Program-made: the position numbers and the translations under genes
Shown here: positions 51,420 to 60,168 of the stretch, one piece after another
Position numbering within the stretch: the stretch's first letter is position 1
How the letters are laid out: the number at the start of each line of letters is the position of its first letter
Assembly (NCBI GenBank): GCA_965221105.1
Contig: OZ244871.1
Location: forward strand, 248,001 to 312,000
Direction of reading: 5' to 3'
DNA: 64,000 bases
Origin: GM7GCV1 sp965221105
GTDB lineage: Bacteria > Pseudomonadota > Gammaproteobacteria > Pseudomonadales > GM7GCV1
The notes under the pieces: generated by a model
Seen by the model: only the letters and a program-made list of their open reading frames with translations
The model's database searches: none
What the model was told of the DNA's origin: nothing

Positions 51420-51700
51420 TTTTTGGCTTGCATAGTGTCATGCAGCACCCGCACTATATGGATCGTTTTCTTGGAAATGCGATAGAAAATATAGTGCTCA
51501 TTGACTTTGTATTGTCGATAGCCAGCCCTGATATAGTCACATGACACCCCGATCAAGGGGTTGTCCCGTATGGTATCCATGCCGGATTCGAGTTCATCAA
51601 AATATCTGTCCGCTTGGGCAACACCAAAATTCTCATAGGTGTAAAGCCAGATATTTTTAAGGTCTTTGCGTGCTCTTACCTGCTGATGAATTTTATACAT
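51410..51700 (-). CDS. parE: ParE/RelE-family toxin
   Basis: A 96-residue RelE/ParE-fold protein. ARKDLKNIWLYTYENFG is the N-terminal helical hairpin, GVSCDYIRAGYRQYKVNEHYIFYRI the central sheet (residues about 51-75) and IHIVRVLHDTMQ the last strand. ParE members poison gyrase. It starts three bases after the antitoxin stop. The last codons overlap the IS1380 fragment end. Confidence 0.88.
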   Translation of the reverse strand: MYKIHQQVRARKDLKNIWLYTYENFGVAQADRYFDELESGMDTIRDNPLIGVSCDYIRAGYRQYKVNEHYIFYRISKKTIHIVRVLHDTMQAKNHL

Positions 51701-51703
51701 ACG

Positions 51704-51964
51704 CTAGGATAAACCCGCTTCTTTCTTGGCTTCATGCCGGATAGCCTTCATGTCCAGCTCGCCGGCATCGCCACTTTCTTCACCTTCTATCAGGGCTTGG
51801 CGTAACGCTTCAAGTTTGGAGTCCGCTTCTTTCTCTTCAAGAAGCCGTAAGCCTTCCCGAACCATTTCACTGGCGGAAGCGTACCGCCCAGTCTCCAGGT
51901 GCGTTTCAATGAAGCTATTCCAATGTTCGCCAAGGCTTAATGTCTGTGTCTTTGCTTGGGGCAT
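51704..51964 (-). CDS. parD: ParD-family antitoxin
   Basis: An 86-residue ribbon-helix-helix antitoxin: QTLSLGEHWNSFIETHLETG, then RYASASEMVREGLRLLEEKE, is the CopG/ParD N-terminal DNA-binding domain. The C-terminal tail wraps the toxin. GGAAG lies upstream of the ATG; the longer frame is unsupported. An integrase gene lies 114 bases upstream on the same strand. Confidence 0.9.
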   Translation of the reverse strand: MPQAKTQTLSLGEHWNSFIETHLETGRYASASEMVREGLRLLEEKEADSKLEALRQALIEGEESGDAGELDMKAIRHEAKKEAGLS

Positions 51965-52078
51965 ATCAGCGCTTCCACGTCTATAAGATATATTCTTATT
52001 ATTAAGATATATTCTTATTTCTGTCAAGCAAAAAGGCCGAACGGCATAGGATTTTGGGGTAAACCCTAAATGAATCAA

Positions 52079-52393
52079 TTACTTATTGCCATTGCTCCAC
52101 ATTGGAGTATATAGCGCTCGTTTCTCCTTTCCTTGAGCATTAAGATAAATAGAAGTCGTTTTCAGGTCTGCATGTCCGAGTGCTTTTTGAAGTTCGGTTA
52201 TAGGCATACCAGATAGGACAGCGGCAATACCGTATGCATGTCGCAGGCCCTTGGGCGTGGCATGAGGTAGGCTGGTATCAATGCCAGCTTCAGTCATTAC
52301 TTCTTTTACATTGCGTCAAGCCGTGGTTCGTGACCAGCTCCATAGCTTGGGGTTTTTGTGGTGTTTCTGGTTGTCCCTCACCTCATGCACCAT
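52079..52393 (-). pseudogene. Tyrosine recombinase, C-terminal half (split by IS21)
   Basis: Downstream of the IS21 element the minus strand continues the integrase: MVHEVRDNQKHHKNPKLWSW, SRTTA, then TGA at 52316 where relatives have Trp, then RNVKEVMTEAGI, HATPKGLRHAYGIAAVLSGM (H-x-x-R box) and LGHADLKTTSIYLNA with the nucleophile Tyr. The gene is disrupted both by IS21 and by this stop codon. Confidence 0.85.
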
Positions 52394-52621
52394 ATCAAGT
52401 GCATATTCCGGAGCAACGTGAACACCCATTCTGGTGCAACGTGAACACTTATTCTGGTTGAACGTGAACAGCCATTCCGGTTGAACGTGAACACTTTTCG
52501 GGTCATTTCCGGAATCGGTGTTCACCATCCCGGAATCAGTGTTCACGTTCAGCCGGAATCCCCCTCAACGCATTGTTTTTTCAACACTTTGGTACGCTCC
52601 CCGATTTTTTGAGGAGGGCAT

Positions 52622-54181
52622 ATGCCAAACAAGAGGATTCCAATGCGTAAACTAAGAGATGTCCTGCGATTGAGGCTGGCTGGCGGCCTCTCCATCCGCG
52701 AGATCAGCCGCAGCACCAAACTCAGTGTGGGCAGCGTCCAGAAGCTGCTCAACCGTGCCCAGGCGCTTGATCTCGGCTGGCCCTTGCCGGAGGATCTGGA
52801 TGATGGCCAACTGGCCGGGCTGGTCTATCCAAAGGCTGATACCCGCAGCACTGGTCGATTCCACATCCCCGATTGGCCCAGCGTCCATCAGGAACTCAAA
52901 CGGCCGCACATGACCAAGCAGCTGCTGTGGGAGGAATATACTCAGCAGTACCCCAACCGCAGCTACAGCTACTCCCAGTTCTGCGACCGCTACCGGCACT
53001 GGGTTGGCACGCAACGCCGGTCAATGCGCCAACAGCACAGGGCCGGGGAGAAGTGCTTTGTCGACTATGGGGGTTCGACCGTGCCAGTCATTGACCGTGA
53101 TACGGGTGAGGTCCGTGAGGCACAGCTCTTTGTCGCTACCCTGGGGGCCTCCAACTACACTTATGCCGAAGCCACCTGGTCACAGTCGCTCCCTGACTGG
53201 CTGGGAAGCCATGTGCGGATGCTGGAGTACTTTGGAGGCTGCACCGCGATGGTCATTCCCGACAACCTCAAGAGCGGTGTCAGCACGGCCTGCCGCTATG
53301 ATCCGGACCTCAATCCCAGCTACCAGCAATGGGCCGAGCATTACGGCGTCGCGGTGGTCCCGGCGAGGCCGTTTCGCCCGAGGGACAAATCCAAGGCGGA
53401 AAATGCGGTCCTGGTGGTCCAGCGCTGGGTTCTGGCCCGCCTGCGCCACCACAGCTTCTTCTCCCTGGACGAGCTGAACCAGGGTATCCGCGCGCTGCTG
53501 GAGGAGCTGAACAGCCGCCCCTTCAAGCAGCTGCCCGGGTGCCGCCGGTCAGCGTTTGAGCAGCTCGACAGGCCGGCACTCAAGCCGCTGCCCGCACAGC
53601 CCTACAGCTACGTCGCGATCAAGCCGGTCAAGGTCAACATTGACTACCATGTCCGCTACAAGAACCACGACTACTCTGTGCCCCACCAGTACGTTGGCGA
53701 GCGCCTGGAGGTCCATGCCAGTGACAGGCTGGTGGAGATCTACTTCAAGCGCCAGCTGGTGGCCACCCATCCGCGCAAACAGACACCGGGGTTTACCACC
53801 AATCCCGCCCACATGCCCGAACGCCACCGGGCGCAGCAGCAATGGACACCGGGGCGCCTGAAACGCTGGGCCAGGGACATTGGCCCGGACACCCTGGTCT
53901 GGGTCACAGACCAGCTTGAGCGTCGGGATCACCCGGAGCAGGCCTACAAGGTCTGCCTGGGCTTGCTGAACCTCAGCACACAGTACCCGGCCAGCCGGCT
54001 CAATGCCGCCTGCCGGATTGCCAATAGGGCCGGCCTCAACCGCCTCAAGCAGGTCAGGGCCATCCTGAAGAGCAACCGGGATCAGCTGCCCGAACAGGAT
54101 CAGCTGTCTGAACAACTCAGCCTCGAGGCTGAACTCCCCCAGGACCACGAGAATATCCGCGGTCCGCGCACGTTCGACTGA
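52622..54181 (+). CDS. istA: IS21 transposase IstA
   Basis: A 519-residue full-length IstA. The N-terminal HTH is RLAGGLSIREISRSTKLSVG. The DDE catalytic core is FVDYGGSTVP (D), VIPDNLKSGV (D) and RDKSKAENAVL (E). A Mu-transposase-like C-terminal domain begins near YHVRYKNHDYSVPHQYVGE. istB starts 13 bases after the stop. Confidence 0.95.
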   Translation: MPNKRIPMRKLRDVLRLRLAGGLSIREISRSTKLSVGSVQKLLNRAQALDLGWPLPEDLDDGQLAGLVYPKADTRSTGRFHIPDWPSVHQELKRPHMTKQLLWEEYTQQYPNRSYSYSQFCDRYRHWVGTQRRSMRQQHRAGEKCFVDYGGSTVPVIDRDTGEVREAQLFVATLGASNYTYAEATWSQSLPDWLGSHVRMLEYFGGCTAMVIPDNLKSGVSTACRYDPDLNPSYQQWAEHYGVAVVPARPFRPRDKSKAENAVLVVQRWVLARLRHHSFFSLDELNQGIRALLEELNSRPFKQLPGCRRSAFEQLDRPALKPLPAQPYSYVAIKPVKVNIDYHVRYKNHDYSVPHQYVGERLEVHASDRLVEIYFKRQLVATHPRKQTPGFTTNPAHMPERHRAQQQWTPGRLKRWARDIGPDTLVWVTDQLERRDHPEQAYKVCLGLLNLSTQYPASRLNAACRIANRAGLNRLKQVRAILKSNRDQLPEQDQLSEQLSLEAELPQDHENIRGPRTFD

Positions 54182-54194
54182 AGGAGACACTGCC

Positions 54195-54953
54195 ATGACA
54201 ACACCCATCACCCTCGCACGCCTGCGCGACCTGCGCCTCGGCGGTATGGCCCAGGCGCTGGAGCGACAACTGGAACAGGTGGGCACCTATGATGCCCTGT
54301 CGTTCCTGGAGCGCTTCGCATTACTGGTCGAGGAGGAATGCCTGGAGCGGGAACACCGCAAACAGGACCGACTGGTCCGACAGGCACGGTTCAAGCTCAG
54401 GGCGACCATCCAGGACATCGACTACCAGCACCCACGCAACCTCAGGCAGGACCAGATCGCCCGGCTGGCGCAGGGGGAGTGGATTGACCGCGCCCACAAC
54501 CTGCTGATTACCGGCCCCTGTGGCAGTGGCAAAACCTACCTGGCGTGCGCGCTTGGGCACAACGCCTGCCTGCACGGCTACAGCACCCGCTACGTCCGCC
54601 TGTCTCGCCTGTTCCTGGAGCTGACCCAGGCCAAGGCCGATGGCAGCTACCAGAAGGTGCTCAAACAGATCGCCAAGACCCGGCTTCTGCTGATCGATGA
54701 CTGGGGACTTGAAGTGCTCACCGCCGCCCAGCGCAATGACCTGATGGAGATCATGGATGACCGGCACGGCTCGACATCGACCGTCATGATCAGCCAGTTG
54801 CCAACGGATCAGTGGTACGCAGCCATCGGTGACAACACCCTGGCAGACGCCATTTTGGATCGGCTCATGCACAACGCGCACCGGCTACCGCTGAAGGGCG
54901 AATCGATGAGAAAGATCCTCGGTCAATTGACTGAAGATGAACACCTGGTGTAA
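54195..54953 (+). CDS. istB: IS21 helper ATPase IstB
   Basis: A 252-residue AAA+ ATPase. Walker A is ITGPCGSGKTYLACAL, and Walker B is RLLLIDDWGLE. The N-terminal IstB domain LARLRDLRLGGMAQALERQL is present. IstB acts as a DnaC-like regulator that directs IstA to target DNA. It is complete and in phase with an intact istA. Confidence 0.95.
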   Translation: MTTPITLARLRDLRLGGMAQALERQLEQVGTYDALSFLERFALLVEEECLEREHRKQDRLVRQARFKLRATIQDIDYQHPRNLRQDQIARLAQGEWIDRAHNLLITGPCGSGKTYLACALGHNACLHGYSTRYVRLSRLFLELTQAKADGSYQKVLKQIAKTRLLLIDDWGLEVLTAAQRNDLMEIMDDRHGSTSTVMISQLPTDQWYAAIGDNTLADAILDRLMHNAHRLPLKGESMRKILGQLTEDEHLV

Positions 54954-55039
54954 AAATACGACAACGTGATGCGTTGGGAAATCAGGTGTTCACGTTCAAC
55001 CAGAATCACTGTTCATGTTCACCGGAATGCGCAATCAAG

Positions 55040-55320
55040 ACTGTCCAGATAATCCGATGGAACAGGTACAGGGCGAAAATGAATTTTTTTCCTTTTCTTG
55101 AGTGTCCTAAACGTGACGGTTTCTTGCTGTAAGTCAATTCGGTCTATGGTGGTTTCAAGTGTTTCAGAAATCCGGCAGCCTGTCATGTGAAGTGTATGAC
55201 AGAAAGTTCTCACTGCACGGTTGGATTGTTTCGCCGCTTCGTAAAATGCTTTTCTTTCTTCAGGTGTCAGGTAAAGGCGCTTTCCCTGAGCACTATATAA
55301 CTCCGGAAAAAACCGATTAC
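55040..55320 (-). pseudogene. Tyrosine recombinase, N-terminal half (split by IS21)
   Basis: The minus strand reads ELYSAQGKRLYLTPEERKAF, then TLHMTGCRISETLETT with the first catalytic Arg (GCRISE), TLKKRKKIHFRPVPVPSDYL, and DSLD at the ATCAAG duplication, where IS21 begins. Joined with the 52079-52393 half it makes a compact XerC/D-like integrase. The start codon is unclear; no ATG is in frame just upstream. Confidence 0.8.
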
Positions 55321-55327
55321 AAAATTA

Positions 55328-55567
55328 TTGAATCTTATGAAGCTTGAGCAGCAGGCAATGCTCGACAAACCAAAATTGTCATTCGCCCTGGCAGACATGT
55401 ACTTTAAGCAAAGCGATGACCGGCAACTCTCGAATCTGTTGTTCAGCATGATGCATGATCGAATACTTCCTATCCTGGAGCAAATGGAGGAGCTGGGGCA
55501 ACTTCAATCCTGGGTTAATCTCAACCTGCTCGCGGGCGATATTGCAGACCGGTTCCTTTCTTCTGTG
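55328..55567 (+). CDS. Helical protein of unknown function, truncated by an IS66-type end
   Basis: The TTG-started frame MNLMKLEQQAMLDKPKLSF, then ADMYFKQSDDRQLSNLLFSM and MHDRILPILEQMEELG, looks like a genuine helical protein. It runs into the IS66-type end at 55568, where the last residues are the poly-Pro coded by the repeat. I do not recognise a family. Confidence 0.4.
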
Positions 55568-55571
55568 GTAA

Positions 55572-56003
55572 CTACTCGCCCCCCTCCTCCTTCTTGATCA
55601 TCGTGGCGGCGGTGCCGTTGAGGGCGATTTGGATGGCAGTCAGCGGATTGTAGCCCTGGTGGGCCATGGACTGGAGAGAGCTGGAGATTCGGCAGTGGGC
55701 CTCGGCGTGGCGGAGGGTTCGGAAGCAGCCGGAGACCTTCTGCTTGACCTTGGCCATGCGGATATCGCGCTCGGCGCGGGTGTTGGTGAACGGGGTATCG
55801 GGGTCGCGGCGGTGCGCAGCACCTCGGCTTCGTACTGGGTCAGCGCCTCGTGGAGGTTCTCGGCATCGGACTTGGCGATGCGCCCGCGCTGTCCGTCGAG
55901 GCGGGCGGGGGGCTTGTTCCCCTGTGGCTTGGGTGAGCATGGTCCGGGAGCGCGTGCGCACGGCCGTGAAGGCTGCCTCGTCGAGAGAGCCTTGGCGTCG
56001 AAT
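55572..56003 (-). pseudogene. IS66-family transposase, C-terminal remnant
   Basis: Minus-strand frames give GQRGRIAKSDAENLHEALTQ, then after a shift TPFTNTRAERDIRMAKVKQK, VSGCFRTLRHAEAHCRI and QGYNPLTAIQIALNG. This is the end of the IS66 DDE domain and its C-terminal tail, more complete than the copy at 1926-2210. Confidence 0.8.
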
Positions 56004-56132
56004 TCACTGACCCTTCGGCAGGTTCCGCTCAGGAGCCCGGCCATACGCCGAGCCGGCCTCTTCCGAAAACGCCACCGCCGTGCTGTTTTTGTGGACATCC
56101 AGGTCCACATGCTTCGTGATATACTCGTTCAT
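56004..56132 (-). pseudogene. IS110-family transposase, N-terminal fragment
   Basis: ATG 56132 (AGGAGGC upstream) gives MNEYITKHVDLDVHKNSTAV and AFSEEAGSA. The D-V-H-K-x-S motif is the start of the DEDD RuvC-like domain of IS110. After about 30 residues it becomes unrelated IS66-flanking sequence. Confidence 0.7.
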
Positions 56133-56264
56133 GATCTGCCTCCTTAAGGTCAAAATCTGCAAAACATGCCGTGCGCACTGTGCATGTGGATGGGCACGCC
56201 GTGCGTGCAACCCACGATATCAGAGGCAGACCACCTTACCCACCAGAGTCGAATGACCGCCTCA

Positions 56265-56606
56265 TCACCGGGGCAGGCCATGATGTCTAGATCCAAACAA
56301 TGCCAAAACTGTGAGATCTTCCTCGATGTCAAAAAAACTGTGCCTCGTCCCCCTTTTCACAAAAAGTATTTTTCCAGGTTTAACCTCATATTCGTCACTT
56401 TCGATCTTGAGTCGACCTTTGCCTTCCAGGACTACGTATGCCTCATCTTCTTCATGAGGAGATTGCATATCCTTACTACCAATGGGGAAATGGAACACAA
56501 CCAAGCTCATTGTTGGTCTGGAAATCAGCTCATGTAATCGCAAATTGTTAGCATGAACGAGTTTCAACAACTCTTCTGTATCAAATATTTGCCAATGAGA
56601 TTTCAT
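56265..56606 (-). CDS. Cupin-domain protein
   Basis: A 113-residue single-domain cupin. Motif 1 is SPHEEDEAYVVLEGKGRL (H-x-x-x-D/E with E) and motif 2 is PGKILFVKRGTRHSFFD (final His). Two His and one Glu could bind a metal. Small cupins act as dioxygenases, isomerases or sensors. It is upstream of nothing on its strand; IS110 and IS66 fragments follow its end. Confidence 0.82.
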   Translation of the reverse strand: MKSHWQIFDTEELLKLVHANNLRLHELISRPTMSLVVFHFPIGSKDMQSPHEEDEAYVVLEGKGRLKIESDEYEVKPGKILFVKRGTRHSFFDIEEDLTVLALFGSRHHGLPR

Positions 56607-56799
56607 TACTTAAATTCTCTATCCCAATTGTATTTTTTTCGTGAATTCAACTTTTTCAGTACAGCGAAAATCTGGACCCCAAAAAGTTACACCGACCGTG
56701 TCCATTTTTGATCTGCCCATATGGTCGAAAATTTTATCTGAGATTCTTTGCTCCAGAGAAGAAAAAACACCTGTGAGAGTGTGAACTCTATTCAATCAG

Positions 56800-57708
56800 C
56801 TAGCGGTTTACCTTCACAAAACCATTTCCGAAAGGTGCGTCACGGTTCATCAATGCAGTTTTCAAACCCTGCTCTGCCATATCCTTCTTAAATTGTGTTC
56901 TGCGAGGCCCTGATGATAGATGTGCTCTGGCATCAGCCTCCACCGCGTAAGATTGAAAAACCGAAGCACCCATTTGCTCTAATCCCATGTTTACAACACG
57001 CTTATGAGAAGCCAAGAGCTCAGTATCTACCGCGGATATTTTCTGAGCCAACTCCAAAACGTGTGCGTCCAAGTTTTCTGCGGGGACCGACTCCAACACA
57101 AGTCCAATTTTGGAGGCGTCTTCTCCAGACAGTTTATCTCCAGTAAACAGCAAACGTTTGGTCCATTGCGGCCCCATATGATAAAACCAGTTTTGATTGG
57201 GCGGGGTTCCGTTCGCCCTCGATGCTGGATGACCAATTTTGGCGTTGTCCGCGGCAATAATCAGGTCACAAACAAAAGCTAATTCAGCACCCCCGGCCAA
57301 ACAATTCCCCTGAACCTTTGCAAGCACAGGCTTGTGTAGCTTTGGAATCAAATGGAAAAGACGTTGCACAATATGCTGCATATTCCATATATCATCATCA
57401 TAGGTTGATGAGTGGCTGCGATATTGAATTTCCTCTCCCGATGGGTCTGATACTCTTGATTTTTCGGCATAAAGACCTGTGAGGTCGTATCCCGCACAAA
57501 AGTCCTTCCCAGCACCACCAAGCTGGATCACATTTACGTCACTACGATCATCTGCCTCAAGCATTGCTGCATAGAGCTCGTCCAACATATCAAAAGAGAG
57601 ACAGTTTCGCTTTTCCGGACAATTCATTGTAATGAAAGCAATTGAACTCGATACCTCAAAGGTAAGACTGCCGGGGGTTTTTAACCACTTCCCACTATAT
57701 GTCGTCAT
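56800..57708 (-). CDS. Enoyl-CoA hydratase/isomerase (crotonase)
   Basis: The 302-residue product starts MTTYSGKWLKTPGSLTFEVS; GGAG is eight bases upstream of this ATG, favouring it over the ATG two codons earlier. The oxyanion segments are DFCAGYDLTGLY and KVQGNCLAGGAELAFVCDLI. IGHPASRANGTPPNQNWFYHMG is unusual: the second catalytic Glu of hydratases is not seen, suggesting isomerase, hydrolase or ring-opening chemistry as in MenB-like or 6-oxocamphor-type crotonases. Confidence 0.88.
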   Translation of the reverse strand: MTTYSGKWLKTPGSLTFEVSSSIAFITMNCPEKRNCLSFDMLDELYAAMLEADDRSDVNVIQLGGAGKDFCAGYDLTGLYAEKSRVSDPSGEEIQYRSHSSTYDDDIWNMQHIVQRLFHLIPKLHKPVLAKVQGNCLAGGAELAFVCDLIIAADNAKIGHPASRANGTPPNQNWFYHMGPQWTKRLLFTGDKLSGEDASKIGLVLESVPAENLDAHVLELAQKISAVDTELLASHKRVVNMGLEQMGASVFQSYAVEADARAHLSSGPRRTQFKKDMAEQGLKTALMNRDAPFGNGFVKVNR

Positions 57709-57934
57709 TTTCATCTCCTGGGTAAAAGGTCCTCAAGTTGAGAGTTCTGTATGTAAATTTCTTCGAATGTGGATATACATCAATCCCAACAAACCATGAG
57801 CCCAATTGCACATAAAATAGCATCCAAAACGATCATTAAAACTAACATATAGTCAGCTTCAAGACAATGATATGGATTCGATCATTGATGCCTTCTTCAA
57901 TAAGGGAATGTTCTCTTTAACTTGAAAGGAGCTA

Positions 57935-58101
57935 GCAGCACCGCCAGGCGCTCCGCCAGCGGCATGAGCGTGACCAGCGCCTGACACAACCCCGCCGTCG
58001 CCTTGGAATCAGAATATGCGGTGCCCATGACCCTGTGCAATAATGAAGCGCATACATCATAGAACCGCCTCCCTATGATGTTAAGTGGGATGAGTAGTTA
58101 C
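57935..58101 (-). pseudogene. IS66-type right end with N-terminal transposase remnant
   Basis: Closely similar to 3840-4004, including CGCCAGGCGCTCCGCC, CCCCGCCGTCGCCTTGGAA and the terminal GAGTAGTTAC. It ends abruptly near 57935. Confidence 0.7.
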
Positions 58102-58227
58102 GATATTGGTTCCCGTCAAAACATGAAATGAGCTATCGAATGTTAACTTGCTTTCAATACAGGGTGGCTGCAGAATCACTCTACTTGATCACAGAAAACT
58201 ATTTACTTGGGGTACGTTTTGAAAAGC

Positions 58228-58476
58228 ATGATTACTGATAGCGAGAATGAGTGTCCATTTTCATTCAACTTTGACGCTTCAACCTTTCAAATAGGCGATA
58301 TAGTTAGCTATCGCATCCCAGAGCGATTTGATGACTTTCCCTTTGCTGGCACACTCTTGGATGTTGGCGATGACTTTGTAGTTATCTCGCCAAACGATCC
58401 CAGTGACCCCGATCGTAAGATGAGGGGGACAAGAGAAAGCAGACCTGTTGTCAGCATCAGCGAGGCTCTCTATTAG
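58228..58476 (+). CDS. Small hypothetical protein
   Basis: The 82-residue product starts MITDSENECPFSFNFDAST. Segments FQIGDIVSYRIPERFDDFPF and GTLLDVGDDFVVISPND suggest a small beta-barrel (SH3/Tudor-like) fold. I do not recognise a family. No strong ribosome site is seen. Confidence 0.4.
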   Translation: MITDSENECPFSFNFDASTFQIGDIVSYRIPERFDDFPFAGTLLDVGDDFVVISPNDPSDPDRKMRGTRESRPVVSISEALY

Positions 58477-58658
58477 GAGCAATTGAGTACTAGGGACAGG
58501 CTAATTTCGAGGAAGACAGCTTGTATTAAGGCTTCTTCACCATATCGCAGTCCTTGCCATTCTGCGAACATATAAGCCCTATCGGCGTTTTCTGGCCTGA
58601 GGTCACGGATAAAGCAAATGCAGGCGAAGAAGTCAAAATCAAGCTTGATTCTAGACAT
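58473..58658 (-). CDS. Small hypothetical ORF
   Basis: About 61 residues starting MSRIKLDFDFFACICFIRDL with RAYMFAEWQGLRYGEEALIQ. Composition is protein-like, but there is no recognised family and the support is weak. Converges on the preceding ORF. Confidence 0.25.
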   Translation of the reverse strand: MSRIKLDFDFFACICFIRDLRPENADRAYMFAEWQGLRYGEEALIQAVFLEISLSLVLNCS

Positions 58659-58743
58659 CATGTTTTGATGTGCCCATCTCAACATACGTGGATTGTGTTC
58701 AAATGGGACACTTCAACACAGAGCCATATTTAAGAGGACAGGC

Positions 58744-58844
58744 CATGAACACAGGGTGCACAGCAGAAGCACATCAGATCGAAGCAGCAGCAACAGGCAT
58801 CGCCGCCACAATGATCAAGCAGGAAAAGGGGGGCGAGTAGTTAC
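58744..58844 (+). pseudogene. IS66-type end with C-terminal transposase residue
   Basis: The plus frame MNTGCTAEAHQIEAAATGIA, then ATMIKQEKGGE, matches the last residues of the IS66 transposase remnants at 1.9 and 55.6 kb, and the terminal repeat GGGCGAGTAGTTAC ends at 58844. It is oriented opposite to the other copies. Confidence 0.65.
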
Positions 58845-58852
58845 AATCTTTC

Positions 58853-59650
58853 TTACATATGCTGCGGTACTGTGATCATATACGTTTTATCCAGCCTGCC
58901 ATCCATAGCGACAACACGCTTCCCTGCTCCCAGCTCATAGTTTTCAGCATTTAGCTTGCTAAACCACTGGTGGTTATTACGTTCAGCCAACCAGAAAAAT
59001 AGGCGCTTCACTTTTATGTTCAAACAGTCAGATAGCAAACTATCGAGCTTCTTGGGTGATAGATTGACTAAGCCCTGCATCAGTTCATCAACGTGTTCAA
59101 AGGTCACCGTTTTTGGCACATTAGTCAGCACTTCGATGATAGCTTTCTCAGAACATGAAAATTGTATAGCTGGCACATCAGGCTGCCATTCTTGGCATTT
59201 CACAAATTGCTCGTTTCTCATAACCGCTTCTGGCCATAACCTTTTCGTTGAATGGCTAGTGAAGTTTGCATCAACATCACCTTCAACTGATAAGCGAAAG
59301 AGCCATCTCGGCAATACCTTACTTGAATAAAAATGGACGGTTTGGCGCGCTGAGAGCGGCAGGTAATGTGCTAACCCTGACAATGCCAGGGCCGATTCGC
59401 CACCAACATATATCGGTGCTTCTACTATTTTTTGCAGGGAAGCGACAACACCCTCCCAACGGAGGCGAGAGGAATATTGCGCATAGACGCCTGGAGTCAG
59501 CAATAATAGTTTGCCGCTCTTCACCGCATTATCAACAGCATGCGTGCTTAAGCCCTGCGCTAAAAGCCATTGTTTGGTGGCAACCATGCCATAAGGGAGC
59601 AGGACCCTTAGCTTCTGTTTGGTATTTAATTCCTCCATAAGTTTACTCAT
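58853..59650 (-). CDS. AbiEi-family antitoxin (orphan)
   Basis: A 265-residue protein with the N-terminal winged helix of type IV AbiEi antitoxins (LLAQGLSTHAVDNAVKSGKL, then LLLTPGVYAQYSS). The middle and C-terminal AbiEi domain follows (GGESALALSGLAHYLPLSAR, FEHVDELMQGLVNLSPKKLD). AbiEi represses its promoter and neutralises the nucleotidyltransferase AbiEii. The toxin gene should follow on this strand but an IS66-type end begins nine bases after the stop, so the toxin is lost. Confidence 0.85.
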   Translation of the reverse strand: MSKLMEELNTKQKLRVLLPYGMVATKQWLLAQGLSTHAVDNAVKSGKLLLLTPGVYAQYSSRLRWEGVVASLQKIVEAPIYVGGESALALSGLAHYLPLSARQTVHFYSSKVLPRWLFRLSVEGDVDANFTSHSTKRLWPEAVMRNEQFVKCQEWQPDVPAIQFSCSEKAIIEVLTNVPKTVTFEHVDELMQGLVNLSPKKLDSLLSDCLNIKVKRLFFWLAERNNHQWFSKLNAENYELGAGKRVVAMDGRLDKTYMITVPQHM

Positions 59651-59762
59651 GTTAATATAATCGGCGATAATTACCGTGTTTTACATATACACCAAACTAG
59701 TACAGGCAAAGTATGTTTGCAATTATTAATCTATACGGCGTATATCGCCGTATAGACCCCGG

Positions 59763-60047
59763 GGTCACCCAAAATCCCCCATCTGAGGACCTGACCAGGC
59801 CGCCTTTGGCGGCACCAGCGGCAACAGGACGTTATGCCCCTTTTGAGTTGATGGGGGGTGAGGAGTGAATGTCTTGAAGCCACATCGTACAGGCGCTGTG
59901 ATCACGCTATTGGAGAACGGCGTGTCGCAGCATGAAATCAGCCGTAAGACCGGGGTTGACAGGAAGACGGTCCGCAAGATCGCCCGATCCCTGCAGGAGA
60001 CGTCAAAATCCCCCACCCCGGCCATCACTGGGGGTTTTAAGGTGACC
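59763..60047. mobile_element. Internally deleted IS21-like element
   Basis: The left end GGTCACCCAAAATCCCCCA and the inverted right end TGGGGGTTTTAAGGTGACC match at 16 or so of 19 positions. The 285-bp element keeps only the start of an istA-like gene. Different from the full IS21 at 52400. Confidence 0.65.
59865..60047 (+). pseudogene. IS21-type istA N-terminal fragment
   Basis: GTG (or TTG 59874) with GAGGAG upstream gives LKPHRTGAVITLLENGVSQH and EISRKTGVDRKTVRKIARSL, the helix-turn-helix of IstA-type transposases. It then reaches the right end of the element; the frame continues 35 codons into flanking DNA without meaning. Confidence 0.7.
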
Positions 60048-60168
60048 ATCGGGGGTAGTTACGCGGAAACAATCGAATTCCATAACTCAATTTACAACGC
60101 TATTAACTCTATTACTGCTAGCAAAGAATCCGTTTGTCCGAGCAATAAATAGCAACTGATAAGTCGAT

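Larger units (their letters stand above)
52400..55033 (+). mobile_element. Complete IS21-family insertion sequence
   Basis: The ends are TGCATATTCCGG (52400) and its inverted match CCGGAATGCGCA (ending 55033). A 6-bp target repeat ATCAAG lies on both sides (52394-52399 and 55034-55039). Inside each end are repeated units of the type TTC[CT]GG..(CA)ACGTGAACA: four or more on the left, two on the right, as IS21 elements carry for transposase binding. istA and istB are intact, so this element could be active. It inserted into the tyrosine recombinase gene. Confidence 0.93.
55568..58101. mobile_element. IS66-type ends bracketing a cupin and a crotonase gene
   Basis: Left end GTAACTACTCGCCCCCC at 55568; right end GATGAGTAGTTAC at 58101. 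C-terminal IS66 transposase remnants lie at the left and an N-terminal piece at the right (57935-58101), in the same orientation as the element at 1914-4004. Between are an IS110 fragment, a cupin gene and a full crotonase gene. No matching target duplication is seen. The bracket may be fortuitous, made of two decayed elements. Confidence 0.45.
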
